A model generated the notes under the pieces. The model was not told the origin of the DNA, made no database searches, and was given only the letters and a program-made list of their open reading frames with translations. Shown here in pieces: positions 62,530 through 64,000 of a stretch of 64,000 nucleotides of DNA (position 1 is the first letter of the stretch; the number at the start of each line of letters is the position of its first letter). The translations under genes and the position numbers were made by a program. The stretch lies in assembly GCA_038396585.1 (NCBI GenBank), contig CP121691.1:2728001-2792000 (forward strand), read 5' to 3'. The stretch is from Vallitaleaceae bacterium 9-2. GTDB taxonomy: Bacteria > Bacillota > Clostridia > Lachnospirales > Vallitaleaceae.

Positions 62530-63168
62530 GTGAAAATTTTTGATTTAGACGGACCATTTCAACGCTACGGGACGATTGTCTTTGATGTTTTGGTCTTAAA
62601 TATTGTTTGGCTATTAATTACTGTATTCAGTTTTGGAATATTAAGCGGACCTGCTTTAACCGGCTTGTATTCAGGTATGTATGCAGGTGTTGTATCGGGC
62701 GAAGGCTATCCCTTCAAACAGTTTTTCAAACGTTTTGGAAAGCGCTTTTTGACCTCTTTGCTCGTCGGACTATTTACAATGTTTTTTGTTGTTGTAAGTT
62801 TGTTTAACATCTTCCTTATTTGGACTAACCAATTTGGAAGCGTGTATATTTTACCTTTTTATCTTTTTGTTTTTATTGAGATTTCATTTATCTCAACATA
62901 TGCCTTTCCTTTATTGGCACATTCAAATTTGAAATTCCTTGATATCCTCAAGAATTCATTTTTACTTGCTAACAAGCACCTACCTTGGACAGTTGTGGCT
63001 TCTTTATTAAATACCGTTGCCGTTATTGTTATTGCACTAATTTTCTTAGGGGCTGTTGAACTGTTTGTCTTCATGTTCTTTGGAATGGGTATTATTGTAT
63101 GGCTAAACAGCATCATTATTACAAAAAAAATACTTACTCAATATGATAATTTTATCAATGTCGAGTAA
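62530..63168 (+). CDS. YesL-like (DUF624) membrane protein
   Basis: 212 residues, start GTG 62530 (AGAGG upstream; no in-frame ATG exists). Five or six membrane helices: VFDVLVLNIVWLLITVFSFGIL, FFKRFGKRFLTSLLVGLFTMFFVVVSLF and others, as in DUF624. Such proteins often sit beside sugar ABC transporters and may assist their permeases, but here there is no transporter nearby. The gene is separate from its neighbours, which are all on the other strand. Confidence 0.85.
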   Translation: MKIFDLDGPFQRYGTIVFDVLVLNIVWLLITVFSFGILSGPALTGLYSGMYAGVVSGEGYPFKQFFKRFGKRFLTSLLVGLFTMFFVVVSLFNIFLIWTNQFGSVYILPFYLFVFIEISFISTYAFPLLAHSNLKFLDILKNSFLLANKHLPWTVVASLLNTVAVIVIALIFLGAVELFVFMFFGMGIIVWLNSIIITKKILTQYDNFINVE

Positions 63169-63186
63169 GTGCTAGCTTCACTAAAT

Positions 63187-64000
63187 TTATAATTTAGCTG
63201 CATTCATTAACTTAGGTACTACCTGTTTTTTACGGCTAAATACACCTGGCAAGAAAATGCTTTGATCATCTTCCTCAAGATGGAAAGCATTTTCTGCTAT
63301 CCATCGATCTTGCCCCACGGCAATCAACTCTGTTCCACCAAGCACAACATCTGTTACAAGTAGAACAACCAAGTGTAACCCTTCTTTTTCAACCATTTTT
63401 TCCATTTCTTGTATAATATGATTATACACTTCAAACAATCCTTGATAATCCCCTGTATTTATCTGAGAAATCGAAACTTTATACTCTCCAAACATAAATC
63501 GCTTACGATCATACGTCAAGATATGTTCAGGCGCTTCTTCTTGCATGCTTGATCCTGCACGAATCATCTCCATACCATACAACTGCATATCCACATCAAT
63601 GATTGCACTCAAACGCTTAGCCATTTCTTTGTCAAATTCTGTGCATGTCGGCGAATGAAACAACAACGTATCCGATATGATGGCACTAAGCATCAATCCA
63701 GCAATCTCTTTTGGTATCTCAATACCTTGTTCTTCATAGATTTTACAAATAATTGAACAGGTACACCCTACCGGTTCCACTCGAAAATATAACGGTGTTA
63801 CTGTGGAAATGTCGGATACACGGTGATGATCGATGATTTCTAAGATATCAATATCTTCGATACCTTCAATCGATTGTCCGCGTTCATTGTGGTCCACTAA
63901 AATCGCTTTCTTTTTATTGATATCGATAAGATCACTTCGAGAAATCATCCCAATGACTTCACCTTTTTCTGTTACTACCGGGAAGCGTCGAAACTTTGAT
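63187..64000 (-). CDS. ppaC: CBS-domain Mn-dependent inorganic pyrophosphatase, 5' end outside window
   Basis: At least 271 residues visible (no start in window): the frame stays open to base 64000. The leading residues RFPVVTEKGEVIGMISRSDLI are the end of a CBS domain. The DHH phosphoesterase half follows (VDHN, EIIDHHRVSD, with the DHH motif) and then the DHHA2 C-terminal domain. This fits the CBS-PPase architecture: a regulatory CBS pair inserted in the catalytic domain, with adenine nucleotides inhibiting or activating. It hydrolyses pyrophosphate and drives biosynthesis. The first catalytic motifs and the other CBS part lie to the right. Confidence 0.85.
   Translation of the reverse strand, partial: SKFRRFPVVTEKGEVIGMISRSDLIDINKKKAILVDHNERGQSIEGIEDIDILEIIDHHRVSDISTVTPLYFRVEPVGCTCSIICKIYEEQGIEIPKEIAGLMLSAIISDTLLFHSPTCTEFDKEMAKRLSAIIDVDMQLYGMEMIRAGSSMQEEAPEHILTYDRKRFMFGEYKVSISQINTGDYQGLFEVYNHIIQEMEKMVEKEGLHLVVLLVTDVVLGGTELIAVGQDRWIAENAFHLEEDDQSIFLPGVFSRKKQVVPKLMNAAKL

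Noticed and set aside
63169-63186. Terminator between the YesL-like gene and ppaC
   Set aside because: Only a weak AT dyad (CTAAATT/AATTTAG) inside the end of ppaC; not convincing.

Overview
The window is an ordinary-looking, AT-rich chromosomal segment of a Gram-positive, anaerobe-type Firmicute. The best guess is class Clostridia, order Lachnospirales or a relative such as Vallitalea/Petrocella; this is inferred from gene content and order (Veg, MecA, CheX, FapA-like DUF342, S-layer homology domains, T-box-controlled proS, PurR-type boxes at purA, YesL, CBS-type inorganic pyrophosphatase) and not from any marker search. There are no rRNA or tRNA genes, no CRISPR array, no recognisable insertion sequence and no prophage. 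Most genes lie on the minus strand.

Layout. 1-1.7 kb: the start of a type I restriction-modification operon (hsdM, cut by the window edge) behind a small XRE regulator with a 28-bp palindromic operator. 1.7-7.0 kb: rlmD, yhaM, a remote MNIO/DUF692-like enzyme with a possible small ORF just upstream, and a bactofilin/M23-peptidase pair. 7.1-12.2 kb (plus): acetyltransferase, mutS2 and a two-component system. 12.2-17.1 kb: trmL, cheX, perR with a Fur/PerR-type box, an aminotransferase/Lrp/AIR-synthase-like operon and an SLH protein. 17.3-24.2 kb: a hexitol-type PTS locus with two mannitol-family permeases, a sorbose-1-phosphate-reductase-like dehydrogenase and an MtlR-like regulator. 24.3-26.8 kb: a hemolysin III protein, a compact structured DNA/RNA segment, a new 34-aa membrane smORF, a TPR protein and an exonuclease.

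26.8-41 kb: GntR regulator, ispE, veg, then a long minus-strand run (diguanylate cyclase, FAD protein, Nat-type ABC exporter, manA, cca, O-antigen-ligase-like protein, PEGA protein, phosphoglucomutase), and plus-strand nfu. 41-53 kb: proS with its proline T-box, two orphan proteins, a Zn/Mn-type ABC transporter without its binding protein, a parvulin lipoprotein, mfd, pth and purA. 53-59.4 kb: mecA, a DUF1858 protein, a complete fructose PTS operon (IIA, DeoR/FruR, 1-phosphofructokinase, IIBC, HPr) and a UTRA-type GntR regulator. 59.4-64 kb: folC, a DUF342 protein, a YesL-like protein and a CBS-containing pyrophosphatase cut by the right edge.

No large undescribed system (defence island, biosynthetic cluster) is evident. 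The points most worth a second look are the orphan MNIO-like enzyme with its upstream 37-codon ORF, the nested-palindrome segment at 25057-25173, the unannotated 34-aa membrane protein with its own promoter and terminator, the duplicated mannitol-type PTS without mtlD, and a perfect-consensus promoter pointing away from purA inside its own leader.
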